From positions 1 to 28,099 of the IMG/VR virus record IMGVR_UViG_3300046656_000575: a stretch of DNA of 28,099 bases; one strand, written 5' to 3'. The notes under the pieces are model-generated. The model searched no databases and was not told where the DNA came from. It saw only the letters and a list, made by a program, of their open reading frames with translations. A program made the translations under genes and the position numbers. Below, piece after piece: positions 26,205 through 28,099 of the stretch. Numbering within the stretch: position 1 is the first letter of the stretch; each line of letters begins with the position of its first letter. Source of the DNA: a virus.

Positions 26205-26825
26205 TCAGGACGTCAGTGCCTTCAGGCGCAGCGTCCGCTTCAACGATTCGAGTTTTACCACGGCCGGCTGCGCCTGTCGAGAGTTTGGAAAACCGGCCGG
26301 GCCTGCCGCGCGCGTCGACTCCCACGCCTTCATCGATCGCATCGCAATATCCGTCTGCGGGTACGCCGGGAAAGTCACGCCCGGGCTGACCTCGACCAGG
26401 GTGCACTTCGTCAGCGTCCGGATCTTGGAGCCGTCCGCCTCGGTCGCCCACTCGTCGGCCTCGGTGTAGAACCCGAACGAGCAGCCGGTCACGTCGCCCC
26501 GCTTCAGGCTGACCAGGCGGTCGCGGAACCAGGTGGTATCCGGCGGCGTGTTCTTGAACGCCAGGCCGGTGTCGTCCTCGGACAGCTCGAGCGTGCCGGC
26601 GGCCAGGCGGCCGAGCACCAGATCGTTCTCGTGGTTCCAGAGCGCCCGGATGTCGTGGGTCTTGATCGTCTCGGCGAAGGCGCCGGGCGCGATCTTCTCG
26701 CGGAACCCACCGAGGTCGTCGCTCAGCTGGTTGAACACGGCGACGTGCCCCTCGAGCGTCGGGGCCTTCTCGTCGCCGGCGACGCGGAGCTGCATCCTGA
26801 AGTGGCGCTTCTCGAGATTCTTCAT
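26205..26825 (-). CDS. HK97-family prohead protease
   Basis: 206 aa. ATG at 26825 has a GGAG site eight bases upstream; a start at 26846 lacks one. Family motifs: LEGHVAVFNQLSDDLGGFRE at residues about 24-43, KIAPGAFAETI, then RALWNHENDLVLGR with the catalytic His (H65), and DVTGCSFGFYTEADEW with the catalytic Ser (S116). The C-terminus is basic (ESLKRTLRLKA). It cleaves the capsid delta domain during maturation. The gene lies directly before the capsid gene with a 160-base gap between. Confidence 0.9.
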   Translation of the reverse strand: MKNLEKRHFRMQLRVAGDEKAPTLEGHVAVFNQLSDDLGGFREKIAPGAFAETIKTHDIRALWNHENDLVLGRLAAGTLELSEDDTGLAFKNTPPDTTWFRDRLVSLKRGDVTGCSFGFYTEADEWATEADGSKIRTLTKCTLVEVSPGVTFPAYPQTDIAMRSMKAWESTRAAGPAGFPNSRQAQPAVVKLESLKRTLRLKALTS

Positions 26826-26869
26826 CGTCGTCTCCTGTCCTTCCATTGGCCCGCCGGCGACCGGGACGG

Positions 26870-27298
26870 CTACGGCCCGACCACGGATACACCGGCGACT
26901 GCGGCGTCCTGCGTCGCCGGGATCGCCCTCGCATTGTAGAGCACGTACACAGCGGAGAGCGTCGCGTTCTGCGTCGCTCGGCTTACGACCAGCCGCGCGT
27001 ATCGCTTCGTGCCGCGCGCGACGTCGATGTAGAACACCTTGTCGTCGTCGGTGTCTGCAATCGCCTGCGAGGTTCCAGCGACGTCCGCCGCGTCGGAGAG
27101 GCCCGAGTCGTTGCCGGATTGCGCCTTGATCGATGTGACGGCGCCGCCGACGATCGCACCCATGTGGACCGCGATCAGAAGGCCGTTGAACCCGGCGCAG
27201 TCGATGATGGTCCCGTTGATGACGCTGGTCCCGGCCGCGCCCGCGGTGGGCGTGACTGCGCTCAACACCTTGCTGCTCTTGATCAGGGCTGGTCTCAT
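26870..27298 (-). CDS. putative head decoration/stabilising protein
   Basis: 142 aa. ATG at 27298 has the best ribosome site in the window (AAGGAGGTGA, six bases away), which suggests abundant product. It begins MRPALIKSSKVLSAVTPTAG and is beta-rich: INGTIIDCAGFNGLLIAVHM, AIVGGAVTSIKAQSGNDSG, VFYIDVARGTKRYARLVVSR, ATLSAVYVLYNARAIPATQD. The 'iDc.gf.gl..av..G...' pattern is common in small phage head or tail structural proteins located between the head-morphogenesis gene and the protease. High expression and position make a decoration protein likely; this is not proven. Confidence 0.6.
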   Translation of the reverse strand: MRPALIKSSKVLSAVTPTAGAAGTSVINGTIIDCAGFNGLLIAVHMGAIVGGAVTSIKAQSGNDSGLSDAADVAGTSQAIADTDDDKVFYIDVARGTKRYARLVVSRATQNATLSAVYVLYNARAIPATQDAAVAGVSVVGP

Positions 27299-27317
27299 CT
27301 GTCACCTCCTTTTAAGG

Positions 27318-28099
27318 TCAATCCGCGACGATGTCGCACTCGCACGCGCCGTGCAGGGGCGGGTGCCCGATGTTGTCTGACGGCTTCATCGGCCCGTCGC
27401 TGTCCGGGCCGCCCTGCACGTCCTGGCCGGCATTGACGAAGTTCTTGTCGACGCCGGCGACCTTGCCATCGAGCGTCTGGCAGAAGTCGCAGGCGCCCGG
27501 GTTGGCGACCCAGCGGTAGACCGTCAGCCCCGCGACCAGGTAGAGCGTCTTCGCCGCCCCGCCCATAAACTGGACCGACTCGTTGAGGGCGATCTTCCCG
27601 GACCGCTTCTGCCCCCACTCGTCGAGCCGCGTCTGAATGGCCTCGGCCGCCGCCTCCTCGCCCTCCGCCTCGAACGCATCGAGCAGCGCCAGCAGCTGCA
27701 GGCGCCCCTCGGAGGCCTCGCGGATTCCGAACCTGCGCGTGTAGTCGACGGCGAACTTCTCGAGCTCGGGCGGCATCCCCTCTGACTCGTCGCTCCCCAG
27801 CTCCTGCGCGATCGCGCCATCGATGAGCCCGGCATAGGCCACCATGACCGGCTGCATCTTCCCGGCCGCCCAGGTGTCGTGCGTCGCGTAGAAGGTGTCG
27901 ATCGCGCGCCGCATCGCCGGGAAGGAGCGGCGCGCCCGGGCGTCGCCGCCCAGGTGCTGCTTCAGGTCCTTCTCGATGGCCCCGATCTCCCGCTTGACGA
28001 TCATGGCGGCGCGGTCTTCGATCACCGGCAGATGGGCCTTACGGATCTTCCTGCGCAGCCGCAGCTTCGCGGCGCGCTGCTCGGCCGTCGGCGCCGCGG
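27318..28099 (-). CDS. head morphogenesis (Mu gpF-like) protein, 5' end beyond window
   Basis: A GTG at 28025 is the first in-frame start visible, but the frame stays open from there to the window end and reads TAEQRAAKLRLRRKIRKAHL, a plausible helical continuation, so the gene probably starts outside. The visible part is helical (AAMIVKREIGAIEKDLKQHL, KFAVDYTRRFGIREASEGRL) and ends in ACDFCQTLDGKVAGVDKNFV, then HPPLHGACECDIVAD. The CxxC...HPPLHxxCxC ending is the gpF-like (phage head morphogenesis, minor head) signature with a likely zinc site. It usually follows the portal gene, which should lie to the right. Confidence 0.8.
   Translation of the reverse strand, partial: AAPTAEQRAAKLRLRRKIRKAHLPVIEDRAAMIVKREIGAIEKDLKQHLGGDARARRSFPAMRRAIDTFYATHDTWAAGKMQPVMVAYAGLIDGAIAQELGSDESEGMPPELEKFAVDYTRRFGIREASEGRLQLLALLDAFEAEGEEAAAEAIQTRLDEWGQKRSGKIALNESVQFMGGAAKTLYLVAGLTVYRWVANPGACDFCQTLDGKVAGVDKNFVNAGQDVQGGPDSDGPMKPSDNIGHPPLHGACECDIVAD

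Noticed and set aside
24608-26389. 593-aa plus-strand frame
   Set aside because: Antisense to the well-supported capsid gene; Val/Gly/Asp/Arg-rich shadow.
1-28099. CRISPR array
   Set aside because: No regularly spaced identical repeats with unique spacers; the three 18-bp copies are gene joints about 350-400 bases apart.
1-28099. Insertion sequence or transposase
   Set aside because: No transposase motif or terminal inverted repeat with target duplication was found; the only recombinase is the phage integrase.

Overview
This window is a stretch of a GC-rich (about two-thirds G+C by eye), tailed, integrase-carrying bacteriophage. Almost every gene lies on the minus strand and overlaps its neighbour by 1 or 4 bases (ATGA, GTGA, TTGA or TGATG junctions). 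An HK97-type capsid and prohead protease, a tape-measure protein of about 635 aa and a tail-tube protein point to a long non-contractile (siphovirus-like) tail. Strong Shine-Dalgarno sites, Sec-type signal peptides and a host tRNA-Arg-like att fragment suggest a high-GC bacterium, but the sequence does not fix the host phylum. Terminase and portal are absent and should lie beyond the right edge, in or next to the head gene that runs off the window.

Read 5'->3' on the minus strand (right to left): a head-morphogenesis protein (partial), putative decoration protein, prohead protease and major capsid protein (28099-24665); head-tail connector and neck genes (24596-21764); tail tube, two tail-assembly-chaperone-like genes and tape measure (21760-18248); a two-gene plus-strand 'moron' insert with its own promoters (17268-18242); tail tip, hub and fibre genes (17187-11239); and a lysis block of an endolysin followed by several small membrane proteins (10925-8450), closed by a strong hairpin (8366-8397).

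Next comes a control region: a tyrosine integrase (8184-7321), a 15-bp inverted repeat around a possible start site, and the 3' half of a tRNA-Arg-like gene (6908-6957), which is best read as the phage attachment site. Left of it is the early operon (6538-1): a DUF5131 (Gp37/Gp68) protein, three small genes joined by an identical 18-bp junction sequence, small Cys-rich proteins, a replication initiator with iteron-like repeats inside its gene, a ParB-like protein and a HerA/FtsK-like ATPase cut by the left edge. Phage genes flank the att fragment on both sides, so the window looks like an unintegrated or circularly permuted phage genome (attP) and not a prophage edge.

The most notable points are: (1) 11-bp tandem repeats plus a 19-bp palindrome inside the replication gene, a candidate origin; (2) the 18-bp sequence repeated at three consecutive gene junctions; (3) proteins encoded inside the head-tail module that carry Sec signal peptides; (4) the plus-strand moron pair (HIRAN-like protein and secreted protein); (5) an open frame that reads across the att core.
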